This document shows, piece by piece, positions 48,787 to 57,904 of a DNA stretch of 64,000 nucleotides. The notes below the pieces were generated by a model that searched no databases, had not been told where the DNA came from, and saw nothing but the letters and a program-made list of their open reading frames with translations. The first letter of the stretch is position 1. Each line of letters starts with the position of its first letter. Origin of the DNA: DATGJX01 sp035279385 (GTDB lineage Bacteria; Vulcanimicrobiota; Vulcanimicrobiia; Vulcanimicrobiales; Vulcanimicrobiaceae); NCBI GenBank assembly GCA_035279385.1, contig DATEHZ010000076.1:1-64000 (forward strand). The letters run 5' to 3'. The position numbers and the translations under genes were made by a program.

Positions 48787-50662
48787 GAGACGCGGGTTTC
48801 GCGCGCAGCATCCGGTAATCCCCGCTGCGAACCGTGATGCCGCGCCCGTCGAACCATTCCAGCAGCGGCACGGCGTACTTGCGCGAGGTGCCGATGAGAT
48901 CGCGGAACTGTGCCATCGTCATCTGCTTGTTCGCGCGCAAAAACTGTTCGACGCGCGCGTGGATCTGCGCGATTTGCGTGCCGCGATAAAGATCGTCGCC
49001 GACCTTTACGAGCGCGCCTTTGGCCAGCAGCGTGTCGAACGCTTTGGCGATGCCCGCGATGCGCGACTGCTTAACGGCCGCAACGACCTGCGCGAGCGGC
49101 GCCGGCGCGAACGGGCCGGCTGCGTCGACGGGCATCTGCTGCTCGAAGAAGCTCTGCTGCTCCGCGGAAAGTTTCGGCGTAAAATCGGGCAGCGCGAAGT
49201 AACCGGAGCGATGTGCGATGCGCCCTTCTTCGGCGTACGCGCCGAGAACGCGCACCAGCAGCGGCTCTTCGATGCCGAGGGCGCGAGCGATCGCCAGCGA
49301 GGTCGTCCCCATCGCCCACGGCTCGGCGCGATGCAGCTGCCCGGTGAATTCCAGCACGCGATCGAGCAAGGCACGTGCCTGCCGCGCGTCCACGTATGCA
49401 GCAGGACGCTGCACGCGCAGCACTTCCTCGCGTTCGAGCAGCGAACGAAGCGCCGCCTCTACGGCGTCTTCGCGCAGGTTTGCTTCGCGCGCGATCTCCG
49501 CGACCGTCGCGGGGCGCAGCTCCGCTTTGCCCAGCACCGTGAGCGCGATCGCCTCGTGCGGACTGCGCGCCGTTTCAACGGGCGTCGCCGCGCCGCTCGC
49601 GACCGCGCCGCTCCCTTCGATGCGTCCGCCGCCCAGCAAGTTCTTGGGCGAGAGCCGCCGCACGACGAATGCGGTTCCGGGATAGGCGACCGTCGGGCGG
49701 CGCAAAAAAAGCTGCGCCGTGCGTTCCGCCGTATCGAGCGGCACGTCGTCCAGCACGAGCGTACCGAGAATCTCCGCCGAGCCGACATACGCGCGCACGG
49801 CGTTGCGCCGGCGCAGAATGGGCAGCGCTTCGGGCAGCGGCGTAAAGCGCACCGTGAATGCGCCGGCCGGTGCAAACTGCGGCGCGACCAGCATCTCTCC
49901 GCGCGCGATCTCGTGCACGTCGACAGCCGGCACGTTCACCGCAACGCGCGCACCGCCCGCAACGCTCTCGCGCTTTTGCCCGAAACTCTGCAGGCTGCGC
50001 ACGCGCACCGGTTTTCCGGACGGCTCGAGGCGCAGCGCATCGCCGGCGGCGATGCGTCCCTGCATCAGCGTTCCGGTGACGATCGTGCCGTGTCCGGGTA
50101 ACGCGAAGACGCGATCGATGGGCAGATACGCCGGCGCGTCGGGATCGCGCGGCGGCAGCTTCGCGAGCGCGTCGTGAATCGCCAGCCGCAGCACCTCGAG
50201 ATTCGTTCCCGTTACGGTTGAGACCGCAAAGATCGGCGCATCTTCGGCAATCGTCCCGCGCAGCTGTTCGTGCACGAGCGCGCAGACCGCGCCGCCTTCT
50301 TCGGGCGGAATCAAATCCATCTTCGTGAGTACGACGATGACCTCGCGCACGTTGAGATAGCGCAGAATCTGGAGATGCTCGACGGTCTGCGGCATCACGC
50401 CTTCGGTCGCGGCGACGACGAGCAAAAGCAATTCCATACCCGCCGCGCCGGCAAGCATGTTGTGCAGAAAACGTTCGTGACCGGGAACGTCGACGATTCC
50501 GGCTTCGGTGCCGTCGTCGAATCGCAGGTGCGCGAAGCCCAGGTCGAGCGTCATTCCGCGCAGCTGCTCTTCGAGCCAGCGATCGGGATTGGTTCCGGTG
50601 AGCGCGCTCACCAGCGAGGACTTGCCGTGATCGACGTGTCCGGCGGTGCCGACGATGTGCAT
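48779..50662 (-). CDS. selB: SelB selenocysteine-specific elongation factor
   Basis: 627 residues. GTPase domain: GTAGHVDHGKSSLVSALTGTNPDRW, GMTLDLGFAHL, DVPGHERFLHNMLAGAAG and VVLTKMDLI. EF-Tu-like domains II and III follow (LPIDRVFALPGHGTIVTGTLMQG), plus a C-terminal block of winged-helix repeats (about 380-627, ending MTMAQFRDLIGTSRKYAVPLLEWFDGRGITVRSGDYRML) that binds the SECIS hairpin of selenoprotein mRNA. Delivers Sec-tRNA to UGA. Four bases separate it from selA. Confidence 0.95.
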   Translation of the reverse strand: MHIVGTAGHVDHGKSSLVSALTGTNPDRWLEEQLRGMTLDLGFAHLRFDDGTEAGIVDVPGHERFLHNMLAGAAGMELLLLVVAATEGVMPQTVEHLQILRYLNVREVIVVLTKMDLIPPEEGGAVCALVHEQLRGTIAEDAPIFAVSTVTGTNLEVLRLAIHDALAKLPPRDPDAPAYLPIDRVFALPGHGTIVTGTLMQGRIAAGDALRLEPSGKPVRVRSLQSFGQKRESVAGGARVAVNVPAVDVHEIARGEMLVAPQFAPAGAFTVRFTPLPEALPILRRRNAVRAYVGSAEILGTLVLDDVPLDTAERTAQLFLRRPTVAYPGTAFVVRRLSPKNLLGGGRIEGSGAVASGAATPVETARSPHEAIALTVLGKAELRPATVAEIAREANLREDAVEAALRSLLEREEVLRVQRPAAYVDARQARALLDRVLEFTGQLHRAEPWAMGTTSLAIARALGIEEPLLVRVLGAYAEEGRIAHRSGYFALPDFTPKLSAEQQSFFEQQMPVDAAGPFAPAPLAQVVAAVKQSRIAGIAKAFDTLLAKGALVKVGDDLYRGTQIAQIHARVEQFLRANKQMTMAQFRDLIGTSRKYAVPLLEWFDGRGITVRSGDYRMLRAKPASHV

Positions 50663-50665
50663 GGT

Positions 50666-52024
50666 TTACGCCTGCAGCCGCGCCAGCGCCGCGATGACGC
50701 GCTCGTCGTCCGCCGGGAAAATCGTGCGCAAATCCAGGAACAACCGCCCTTCGTCGATGCGGCCGATAATCGGCGTGGAAGCGCGGCGCAGCGTTTGCGC
50801 GGCGGCATCGGCCCCCATGTGGGGTGCGAGTGCGACCGCGATGGACGGCAGCGCGCTTTCCGGTAACGATCCGCCGCCCACGTAGGCGGTCGTTTCAACA
50901 ACGCTGCAGCCGCGCACGGCGTCGGCGTAACGTTTCGCACGCGCGCCCAGATCCTTCAGCGATGCGCCCAGCATGGCGAAGAACGGAATCTCCGATCGCC
51001 GCTCCGGCGAAAGATAGAGACGTAGCGTTTGCGCGAGCGCCGCCAGCGTGATTTTGTCCACGCGCAAGGCGCGCAGCAGCGGATTGCTGCGCAGCCGCGC
51101 GATCAGCACGCTTGTGCCGACGATGATGCCGGCTTGCGGGCCGCCGAGCAGCTTGTCGCCGGAAAACGCAACGAGATCGATGCCTTCGGCGACCGCTTCC
51201 TGCACCGTACGCTCGTGCGGCAAACCATACTCGGCAAGATCGACGAGCGCGCCGCTGCCGAGATCTTCGACGACCGGAATCCCGGTACGCGTGCCGAGTG
51301 CCGCAAGCTCTTTACCTTCGACGTCGTGCGTGAAGCCCGTGATGCGATAATTCGAGGGGTGCGAGCGCATCAGGAGCGCCGTATCGGGCGTGAGCGCGCG
51401 TTCGTAGTCTTTCAGATAGACTTTGTTGGTGGCGCCCACTTCCACGAGACGCGCGCCGCTGCGCTCGAGCACGTCGGGAAGGCGGAAGCCGCCGCCGATC
51501 TCGATGAGTTGGTTGCGGGAGACCACGACTTCGCGATGCTTCGCGAACGTATCGAGAATCAGCAGCACCGCCGCGGCGCAATTATTGACCACGAGCGCAT
51601 CCTGCGCACCGCTCGCCGACTGCAGCAGCGAAGTCGTGCGCGCGTAGCGCGAACCGCGCCGGCCTTCGATGAGATCGTACTCCAGATTCGAGTATCCGGC
51701 GCCGGCTTCGCGCATCGCGATGAGCGCGGCCGGCGCGAGCGGCGCACGGCCTAAATTGGTATGCAGCAGAATGCCCGTGCCGTTGATGACGGGCACGAGC
51801 ATGTCGAACGCGCTGCGCTCGAGCCGCTCGAGCACTTGAGCCGTGAGTGCGCGCGGTTCGAGAGGCTCACCATGACGAAGTGAGAGGCGCGCTTCTTCCA
51901 GCGTCTGCGCAATGCGCTGCTTCACGTGCTCCTTGCCGAGCAGCGCCTCGTAGGCGGCGATCCGCGGTTCGGATAAAAAACGATGCACGGGAGGAATCCC
52001 GCGCATCGTCTCGTTTTGCGTCAT
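50666..52024 (-). CDS. selA: SelA L-seryl-tRNA(Sec) selenium transferase
   Basis: 452 residues. A PLP-dependent fold-type I enzyme that converts Ser-tRNA-Sec to Sec-tRNA-Sec using selenophosphate. Family landmarks: INGTGILLHTNLGRAPL, NLEYDLIEGRRGSRY, NNCAAAVLLIL, SRNQLIEIGGGFRLPDVLERSG and the PLP lysine in FSGDKLLGGPQAG (Lys291). It lies between trxA (6 bases upstream) and selB. selD is not in the window. Confidence 0.96.
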   Translation of the reverse strand: MTQNETMRGIPPVHRFLSEPRIAAYEALLGKEHVKQRIAQTLEEARLSLRHGEPLEPRALTAQVLERLERSAFDMLVPVINGTGILLHTNLGRAPLAPAALIAMREAGAGYSNLEYDLIEGRRGSRYARTTSLLQSASGAQDALVVNNCAAAVLLILDTFAKHREVVVSRNQLIEIGGGFRLPDVLERSGARLVEVGATNKVYLKDYERALTPDTALLMRSHPSNYRITGFTHDVEGKELAALGTRTGIPVVEDLGSGALVDLAEYGLPHERTVQEAVAEGIDLVAFSGDKLLGGPQAGIIVGTSVLIARLRSNPLLRALRVDKITLAALAQTLRLYLSPERRSEIPFFAMLGASLKDLGARAKRYADAVRGCSVVETTAYVGGGSLPESALPSIAVALAPHMGADAAAQTLRRASTPIIGRIDEGRLFLDLRTIFPADDERVIAALARLQA

Positions 52025-52030
52025 GCCTTC

Positions 52031-52357
52031 TTAGTTGAGATGCTTGGAGAGCATCGACGTAATCGTCTGCTCCGAAACGTACCCGACGATGCGATCTACC
52101 GGCTGGCCGCCCTTGAAGAGAATCAAACACGGAATGCCGGAGACTTGGTACTCGCCGGCCAGGCTCGGATTCTCGTCGGTGTTCAGTTTCACGAACTTCG
52201 CACGGCCGGCGTGCGAACCCGCGACCTTCTCGACGACGGGCGCGAGCATTTTACACGGGCCGCACCACGGCGCCCAAAAGTCGACCAGCACCGGCTGGGG
52301 CGCGCCCAGCACCTCGGTCTGAAAGTTCGATTGTGAAACGTCGGCTAATGCGCTCAT
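52031..52357 (-). CDS. trxA: Thioredoxin
   Basis: 108 residues, a single thioredoxin domain: FWAPWCGPCKMLAPVVEKVA with the WCGPC active site, then KFVKLNTDENPSLAGEYQVSGIPCLILFKGG including the conserved cis-Pro. Cytoplasmic disulphide reductase. Both active-site Cys are UGC. It is the first gene of the selA-selB operon. Electrons for selenium reduction or for selenoprotein peroxidases are a plausible link, but the placement could be incidental. Confidence 0.94.
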   Translation of the reverse strand: MSALADVSQSNFQTEVLGAPQPVLVDFWAPWCGPCKMLAPVVEKVAGSHAGRAKFVKLNTDENPSLAGEYQVSGIPCLILFKGGQPVDRIVGYVSEQTITSMLSKHLN

Positions 52358-52397
52358 TACTTTGTCTGTCTCCTTGCTAGGTTCTTAACCGCGCCCG

Positions 52398-54902
52398 TTA
52401 CGCCGGGGTTTCGGCGGGTTCCCCGGTTATCTCGGTAATCTGCTTGGCTTGTTTGCCCAGGTTGGTGATGGCAATCACTTCGTCGCCCTCGCCCAGGCGC
52501 TGCAGCCGTACACCCTTGGTCGAGCGGCCCGCCTTGCGAATGTCCGCGACGCGCAGGCGAATCACTTGATTGGACGAGGTGATCATGAGCACTTCGTCTT
52601 CCGGCGCGACGAGAATCTGGTCGACCACCTTGCCGATGTCCTCGCGTTCCTTTGCGAAGGCCTTCACGCCCTTGCCGCCGCGCGAGGTGTGACGGTAGTC
52701 GTCGATCGGCGTGCGTTTGCCGAACGCCCGCGTCGTCACGAGCAGCACTTCGCGCCGGTTATCCTCGAGCACGTCCATCGCGACGATCGCATCGCCCTTG
52801 TCGAGCGTCATGGCTTTCACGCCGCGCGCGTTGCGGCCCATCGGACGCACGTCCTTCTCGTTGAAGTGCACGGCCATGCCGTTCACCGTGCCGAGGATGA
52901 CGTCGCGCGTGCCGTCGGAAAGATCCACGGCGAGCAGGTTGTCGCCCTCGTCGATGTTGATGGCGTTCAAGCCGTTGCGGCGAACGTTGGCGAACTCCTC
53001 GAGTTTCGTCTTCTTGATCACGCCGTTCTGCGTGACCATGATCATATAGCGATCGCCGCCGAAGTGATGCACCGGGAACACCGCGGTGACTTCTTCGCCC
53101 GGCGGCAGCGTGAGCAGATTGACCAGCGCCGTTCCGCGCGCTTGACGCGTCGTGTCGGGTATCTCGAAGCCGCGCAAGCGGTACGCGCGCCCTTTGTTCG
53201 TGAAGAACAGGACGTGGTCGTGCGTCTTCGTGATGAAGAAGTTGCGCACGACGTCTTCCTTCTTCAAATTCGAGATGCCGATGACGCCGCGGCCGCCGCG
53301 GTTCTGGGTCTTGAACGTGTCGACCGAGACGCGCTTGATGTAGCCGCCGACGGTGTACGTCACGACGACGTCGATGTTCGGAATCAGCGCTTCGACCGAA
53401 AACTCGTCTTCGGCCGGTATGATCGACGTGCGGCGCTCGTCGCCGAACTTCTTCTTGACGTCGAGAATCTCGGTCTTGACGATGCCGGCGATGCGGCGCG
53501 GGCTCCGCAAAATGTCCTGCAGCTCCGCGATGAGTTTGATGAGCTGCGCGTATTCCTCTTCGATCTTTTGGCGCTCGAGGCCGACCAGCGTGCGCAGACG
53601 CATGTCGACGATGGCGCTGGCCTGCACGTCCGAGAATTTAAAGCGCGCGATGAGTTTGGTCTTGGCTTCGTCGGTCGTTTGACTGCCGCGCACGATCTCG
53701 ATGACTTCATCGATGTTGTCGAGCGCGATGCGGTAGCCTTCGAGCAGATGCGCGCGCTCTTCGGCTTTGCGCAGGTCGTACTGCGTGCGCTTGGTGACGA
53801 CGTCTTTGCGATGCGCGATGTAGTGCTCGAGCAGCTGCTTGAGCGAGAGCACCTGCGGCTCGAGCGCGACGGTGCCGTCGGCGCGGGGTTCGCCCACCGG
53901 GACGAGCGCGAGCATGTTGAAGCCGAAACTCGACTGCAGCGGCGTGTGCTTGTAGAGCTGGTTGAGCACCACTTTCGGCGTCGCCGATTTTTGCAGTTCG
54001 ACGACCACGCGCATGCCTTTGCGGTTGGACTCGTCGTGCAGCGCCGAGATGCCCTGAATGCGTTTCTCCGCATGCGCTTCGGCGATCGCCTCGACGATAC
54101 GGCTCTTGTACACCTGGTACGGAATCTCGGTGATGATAATGCGATGGCGGCCTTTGTCTTCGACGATCTCCGCCTTGCCGCGAATCGGAATGGATCCGCG
54201 CCCGGTGCGGTACGCTTCGCGAATCGCTTCCTGCCCCATGATGATGCCGCCGGTCGGAAAGTCCGGGCCGGTGACGATCTCGCACAGCGCGTCGTCGGTA
54301 ACCGCCGGATCGTCGATGATCGCGGCAATCGCATCGGCGATCTCGCTCAAATTGTGCGGCGGGATATTCGTCGCCATGCCGACGGCGATACCGCTGGAAC
54401 CGTTGAGCAGCAGCTGCGGCAGCTTGCCCGGCAGTACGCTGGGCTCCGTGCCTTGATTATCGAAATTTGGAACGAACGCGACGGTCTCTTTGTCGATGTC
54501 GCTGAGCACTTCGAGCGCGGGACGCGCGAGACGCGCTTCCGTATACCGGTACGCCGCCGGCGGGTCCGGATCGATCGAGCCGAAGTTGCCGTGGCCGTCG
54601 ACCAGCGGATAGCGCAGCGTGAAATCCTGCGCCATGCGCACGAGCGCGTCGTACACCGACGAATCGCCGTGCGGATGGAACGACTTGAGCACCTCGCCGA
54701 TGATACCGGCGCACTTGCGATGCTGTTTGGAGGGGTCCATGCCCATCTCGCGCATGGCGAACAAAATGCGCCGCTGCACCGGCTTGAGTCCGTCGCGCAC
54801 GTCGGGAAGCGCACGCGAGGCAATGACGGACATGGCATAGGAGAGGTAGCTCTCCCGCATTTCGTCTTCGACGTTGATTTGCGAGATGATGTCGTTGTTC
54901 AC
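52398..54902 (-). CDS. gyrA: DNA gyrase subunit A
   Basis: 834 residues. Winged-helix region with catalytic Tyr120 (AAYRYTEARLA), a QRDR reading HPHGDSSVYDALVRM (Ser and Asp at the positions usually altered in quinolone resistance are unaltered), and a C-terminal beta-pinwheel containing the GyrA box QNRGGRG and repeated GRxxRGVK/TKGVR turns, which marks gyrase rather than topoisomerase IV ParC. Introduces negative supercoils with GyrB, which is not adjacent. Divergent from tsaE, with a small gene between. Confidence 0.96.
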   Translation of the reverse strand: MNNDIISQINVEDEMRESYLSYAMSVIASRALPDVRDGLKPVQRRILFAMREMGMDPSKQHRKCAGIIGEVLKSFHPHGDSSVYDALVRMAQDFTLRYPLVDGHGNFGSIDPDPPAAYRYTEARLARPALEVLSDIDKETVAFVPNFDNQGTEPSVLPGKLPQLLLNGSSGIAVGMATNIPPHNLSEIADAIAAIIDDPAVTDDALCEIVTGPDFPTGGIIMGQEAIREAYRTGRGSIPIRGKAEIVEDKGRHRIIITEIPYQVYKSRIVEAIAEAHAEKRIQGISALHDESNRKGMRVVVELQKSATPKVVLNQLYKHTPLQSSFGFNMLALVPVGEPRADGTVALEPQVLSLKQLLEHYIAHRKDVVTKRTQYDLRKAEERAHLLEGYRIALDNIDEVIEIVRGSQTTDEAKTKLIARFKFSDVQASAIVDMRLRTLVGLERQKIEEEYAQLIKLIAELQDILRSPRRIAGIVKTEILDVKKKFGDERRTSIIPAEDEFSVEALIPNIDVVVTYTVGGYIKRVSVDTFKTQNRGGRGVIGISNLKKEDVVRNFFITKTHDHVLFFTNKGRAYRLRGFEIPDTTRQARGTALVNLLTLPPGEEVTAVFPVHHFGGDRYMIMVTQNGVIKKTKLEEFANVRRNGLNAINIDEGDNLLAVDLSDGTRDVILGTVNGMAVHFNEKDVRPMGRNARGVKAMTLDKGDAIVAMDVLEDNRREVLLVTTRAFGKRTPIDDYRHTSRGGKGVKAFAKEREDIGKVVDQILVAPEDEVLMITSSNQVIRLRVADIRKAGRSTKGVRLQRLGEGDEVIAITNLGKQAKQITEITGEPAETPA

Positions 54903-54911
54903 GTAACCGTT

Positions 54912-55175
54912 CTAACTTTCCAGAGAGTCGAGATCCACGAGTCCGCCGAGCGCCTGCGGCGGCACGTCGAATTCGCGCGTTGAGAAAATGGGGTCTGCCT
55001 CCCGCAGCGTTTCGTCCTCGAAGTCCACCAACGGCGGGGCGTCGTCGACCTGCATTTGCGGCTGCAAACGCATGACCCCGGCCTTCAATCGTTCGTGGGC
55101 AGCCGCCGCGGCGGCGTGCAGTTCTTCGAGATACGCCTGCGCTTGCGCGTTAATCTCGGCGTGGTGATCAGTCAT
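54912..55175 (-). CDS. Small hypothetical protein upstream of gyrA
   Basis: 87 residues. The N-terminal half is an Ala-rich helix with many charged residues (AEINAQAQAYLEELHAAAAAAHERLKAGV), probably a coiled coil. The C-terminal half is acidic with little structure (DFEDETLREADPIFSTREFDV). No signal peptide or membrane segment. It is 9 bases before gyrA on the same strand and likely co-transcribed. I do not recognise the family; a real but lineage-specific gene is the best reading. Confidence 0.55.
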   Translation of the reverse strand: MTDHHAEINAQAQAYLEELHAAAAAAHERLKAGVMRLQPQMQVDDAPPLVDFEDETLREADPIFSTREFDVPPQALGGLVDLDSLES

Positions 55176-55252
55176 CCCTTGAGGAGTGACGCCACCCGCA
55201 CCAGAACATCGGCGACCTACGCACCTTCACGGGGAGTATCTTCGCCAAACCC

Positions 55253-55684
55253 ATGATTCGGACATTTCACAGCGAGCAAGACTTCGTACGCTTTGCCTCA
55301 GCCTTTGCACGCGATCTCAAGCCCGGCGACGTCGTCGGACTTTCGGGCCCGCTCGGCGCCGGGAAGACCACCTTCGTCAAAGCGGTGGTGAAAGAACGCC
55401 TGGGCAGCGATCCGGTGAGCAGCCCGACGTTCACGTTCTGGCATCGATACGGCGGTACGCCTCCCATCGATCATCTCGACCTGTATCGCGTCGACGACCC
55501 CGCGGAAATTACCGAGCTGGGGCTCGAGGACGCGTTCGACGGCAGTTCGGTGGTGCTCGTGGAGTGGTGGCGAAACGCGCCCGGACTGCTGCCGCCGGTC
55601 CGCTACGAAGTCGACATCCAAGGCAAGGGCGTCGAGCCCCGCACCGTGACGGTGGCGCGTGCGGACCGGGGTGACGGCGCGTGA
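55253..55684 (+). CDS. tsaE: TsaE, tRNA threonylcarbamoyladenosine biosynthesis ATPase
   Basis: 143 residues. Walker A GPLGAGKTTFVKAVV, then VSSPTFTFWHRYGG and HLDLYRVDDPAEITELGLEDAF, the TsaE signature, and VLVEWWRNAPGLLPPVR (Walker B-like strand). Works with TsaB and TsaD in making the t6A modification at position 37 of ANN-decoding tRNAs. First gene of a tightly overlapping operon: its stop overlaps tsaB by four bases (GTGA). Confidence 0.95.
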   Translation: MIRTFHSEQDFVRFASAFARDLKPGDVVGLSGPLGAGKTTFVKAVVKERLGSDPVSSPTFTFWHRYGGTPPIDHLDLYRVDDPAEITELGLEDAFDGSSVVLVEWWRNAPGLLPPVRYEVDIQGKGVEPRTVTVARADRGDGA

Positions 55685-56331
55685 TCGTCTTGGCAATCGA
55701 CGCCGCACTCGGCGGATTCTCCGCGGCCCTGACGGACGAGGGCAGACCGCTCGCGGTGCAAGAGATGTCGGGCAACGTGGCGCTCGAGCAAGGGCTTTGG
55801 GCGGTGTCGCGCCTGCTTCGCGAGGCCGGGATGCGCCCGGCGGAGATCGACCGGCTCGGCGTCGGCATCGGCCCGGGCAGTTTCACCGGCGTGCGCATCG
55901 CCATAAGTTATGCGAAGTCGCTCGCGCTGGGCTGGCGTCGGCCGCTGGTCGGCGTCACGTCGTTCGACGCTATCGAAGCGGGCCTCCGCGCAGCAGAACC
56001 GCTGCTCACGGTCGTTCGGGGGCGCAAAGGCGTTATTTCGGTGCGCTACCGCCGCGGCGGCGCCGAGCGGCGCGCCTCCGGGTACGTGAACGACGTACTC
56101 GAGGAGCTGGGCGAGCCGGACGGGAGCCTCGGCGTTATCGGCGATGCGGAGGACGTGCTTCCCGGCCTTGCCGAACGCGGCTTTAGCGTGCAAATACTGG
56201 AACGCGCCATTCTTCCGACCGCATGCGCCGTGGCCGCGGTAGCGGCGTCGCGCGAGCCTGCGCGCAGCTCCCACGAAGTTCGCGCCGATTACGGCGAGCT
56301 GCCGGCGGCCAAGGTTCCCAAACGGCTGTGA
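55681..56331 (+). CDS. tsaB: TsaB, tRNA threonylcarbamoyladenosine biosynthesis subunit
   Basis: 216 residues from GTG 55681. Opens LAIDAALGGFSAALTDEG (ASKHA fold), with VGIGPGSFTGVRIAISYAKSLALGW, the TsaB hallmark. Partner and scaffold of TsaD (not in the window). Overlaps tsaE at its start and rimI at its end (GTGA in both). Confidence 0.93.
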   Translation: MIVLAIDAALGGFSAALTDEGRPLAVQEMSGNVALEQGLWAVSRLLREAGMRPAEIDRLGVGIGPGSFTGVRIAISYAKSLALGWRRPLVGVTSFDAIEAGLRAAEPLLTVVRGRKGVISVRYRRGGAERRASGYVNDVLEELGEPDGSLGVIGDAEDVLPGLAERGFSVQILERAILPTACAVAAVAASREPARSSHEVRADYGELPAAKVPKRL

Positions 56332-56864
56332 AGCTGGAGCCGCGGCCGGATCTCGGCAATCATTCGCCGCTGGTCATCGAACCGATGACGGATGCCCACG
56401 TGAAAGAGGTGCTGCGCATCGAGCAGCAGTCGTTTTCGACGCAGTGGCCCAGCAACGCGTTCTATCAAGAGATGCACGACAACAAACTCGCGCATTACTT
56501 CGTGGGATGCGTCGACAACCGCGTCGTCGCATACGGCGGCATTTGGGTGATTCTGGAAGATTCGCACGTAACGACGATCGCCGTGCATCCCGAATACCGC
56601 GGCCGTAAGTACGGGGAGATCATGCTGCTTCGCCTGCTCGACGAAGCGATCGAACGCGGCGCGTCCTGGATGACGCTCGAAGTGCGTGAGAGCAACGATG
56701 TGGCGCAAAGCCTGTACCGCAAATACGGCTTCACCACGGTCTCGACGCGCAAAGGGTATTACAGCGACAACAACGAGAACGCGCTGGTGATGTGGGCGGG
56801 CAATCTGAAGAGCGCGATCTACAAGAACCGCCTGCAGGCGTTGCGCGGCGCGCTGCACGGATGA
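56328..56864 (+). CDS. rimI: Ribosomal protein S18-alanine N-acetyltransferase RimI-like
   Basis: 178 residues from GTG 56328, which overlaps the tsaB stop. GNAT core: VLRIEQQSFSTQWPSNAFYQEM, VTTIAVHPEYRGRKYGEIMLLRLLDEA (acetyl-CoA loop R-GRKYG) and LEVRESNDVAQSLYRKYGFTTVSTRKGYY, all RimI-like. Acetylates protein N-termini; the gene order after tsaB is the classical one. A few extra N-terminal residues precede the core. Confidence 0.88.
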   Translation: MKLEPRPDLGNHSPLVIEPMTDAHVKEVLRIEQQSFSTQWPSNAFYQEMHDNKLAHYFVGCVDNRVVAYGGIWVILEDSHVTTIAVHPEYRGRKYGEIMLLRLLDEAIERGASWMTLEVRESNDVAQSLYRKYGFTTVSTRKGYYSDNNENALVMWAGNLKSAIYKNRLQALRGALHG

Positions 56865-57436
56865 CGTTCAGCGCGCTCTGCAAAAGCGTTCGCGAGCATC
56901 TCGGACAGCACCACCGCTACGCGCACTGCGTGCGCGTCGCGCGCATGTCCGACAACCTCGCGCGCATCCACGGCGACGATCCGGCAAAGGCGCGCATCGC
57001 CGGCATGCTGCACGATCTGGCGCGCCTGTATCCGGCGGAACGGCTGCTGCGGGAGAGCGCTCAGCACGGGGTGGAGATCGACGCGTACGCGCGCGAACAT
57101 CCCGTCGTACTGCACGCGCCGCTCTCGGCCAAACTCGCGCAAACGCTGTTCGCGGTGCGCGATGCACAGGTGCTCTCGGCCATTTCCAAGCACACGCTCG
57201 GCGCGGCCGAGATGTCGCCGCTCGATTGCATTCTCTACCTGGCCGACGGGCTGGAGCCCGGGCGCGACTATCCCGAGCGGGCGGAGCTGGCCGCGCTTGC
57301 CGAGCGGGATCTCTCACAGGCCATGCGTGCAACGATCCGCTCGACGCTGCGGTATCTTACACAGAGGCACTTGCCCATCGCGCCGCAAACCGCGGCAGCG
57401 ATGCAGACCTTCGGGGTAGCACTTGGACATTATTGA
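56861..57436 (+). CDS. yqeK: YqeK-type HD-domain hydrolase (symmetrical Ap4A hydrolase family)
   Basis: 191 residues. HD metal site: RYAHCVRVARMSDNLA (His) and AGMLHDLARLYP (HD), then HAPLSAKLAQ, SAISKHTLGAAEMSPLDCILYLADGLEPGRDYP, typical of YqeK, which hydrolyses diadenosine tetraphosphate to two ADP. ATG 56861 overlaps the rimI stop as ATGA. The usual nadD neighbour is absent here; rsfS follows as in most genomes. Confidence 0.9.
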   Translation: MTFSALCKSVREHLGQHHRYAHCVRVARMSDNLARIHGDDPAKARIAGMLHDLARLYPAERLLRESAQHGVEIDAYAREHPVVLHAPLSAKLAQTLFAVRDAQVLSAISKHTLGAAEMSPLDCILYLADGLEPGRDYPERAELAALAERDLSQAMRATIRSTLRYLTQRHLPIAPQTAAAMQTFGVALGHY

Positions 57437-57761
57437 CGTGGTACGCGCTGCGGCGCTCGACAAAAAAGCAGAGGACTTGACGGAAATCGACGTCGCGGGA
57501 CGCACGATCATCGCCGACAAGTTCGTCGTCGTCACCGGACGCTCGAAGATTCAGACGCGTTCGATTGCCGACAGCATCACCGAAAAAGTCAAAGAACACG
57601 GATTGACGGTATCGCGCGTCGAGGGATACGCGGACGGCAACTGGATTCTCATCGACCTCGGGAACACCGTCGTCCACGTGTTTACGCCCGAACAGCGCGC
57701 CTTCTACAACCTCGAACGCCTCTGGGCGAGCGGCAGGGAGGCTCAAGCACAGAGCTTATGA
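57423..57761 (+). CDS. rsfS: Ribosome silencing factor RsfS
   Basis: 112 residues from TTG 57423, overlapping yqeK by 14 bases. Complete RsfS fold: AALDKKAEDLTEIDVAGRTIIADKFVVVTGRSKIQTRSIADSI, then VEGYADGNWILIDLGNTVVHVFTPEQRAFYNLERLW. Binds ribosomal protein uL14 and blocks subunit joining when nutrients are low. The stop overlaps the next small gene as ATGA. Confidence 0.95.
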   Translation: MDIIDVVRAAALDKKAEDLTEIDVAGRTIIADKFVVVTGRSKIQTRSIADSITEKVKEHGLTVSRVEGYADGNWILIDLGNTVVHVFTPEQRAFYNLERLWASGREAQAQSL

Positions 57762-57904
57762 ACTTTCGCAGACCAAAACCGCAAAACACGCGAGCCGCGC
57801 GCAAACGCAAAGACGCATTGCTGCGTGCAGGCATTTGGGTGTTCCTCGTCATCTTCGCGCTCAGCTCCGTCGGTTTCGTCCTGGGAGTATTCGTCAAACC
57901 ATGA
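57758..57904 (+). CDS. 48-residue single-pass membrane protein in the rsfS operon
   Basis: ATG 57758-57760 overlaps the rsfS stop and the TGA at 57902-57904 overlaps the next ATG, both as ATGA. The product has a very basic N-terminus (NFRRPKPQNTRAARKRKDALL) and one membrane helix (GIWVFLVIFALSSVGFVLGVF). The double overlap argues for a real gene although it is short. Function unknown; the basic, cytoplasmic tail next to ribosome-related genes might contact RNA or lipids. Confidence 0.6.
   Translation: MNFRRPKPQNTRAARKRKDALLRAGIWVFLVIFALSSVGFVLGVFVKP

Noticed and set aside
52449..54983. 844-residue plus-strand frame opposite gyrA
   Set aside because: Antisense shadow; gyrA is complete on the other strand and this translation has no recognisable domain.
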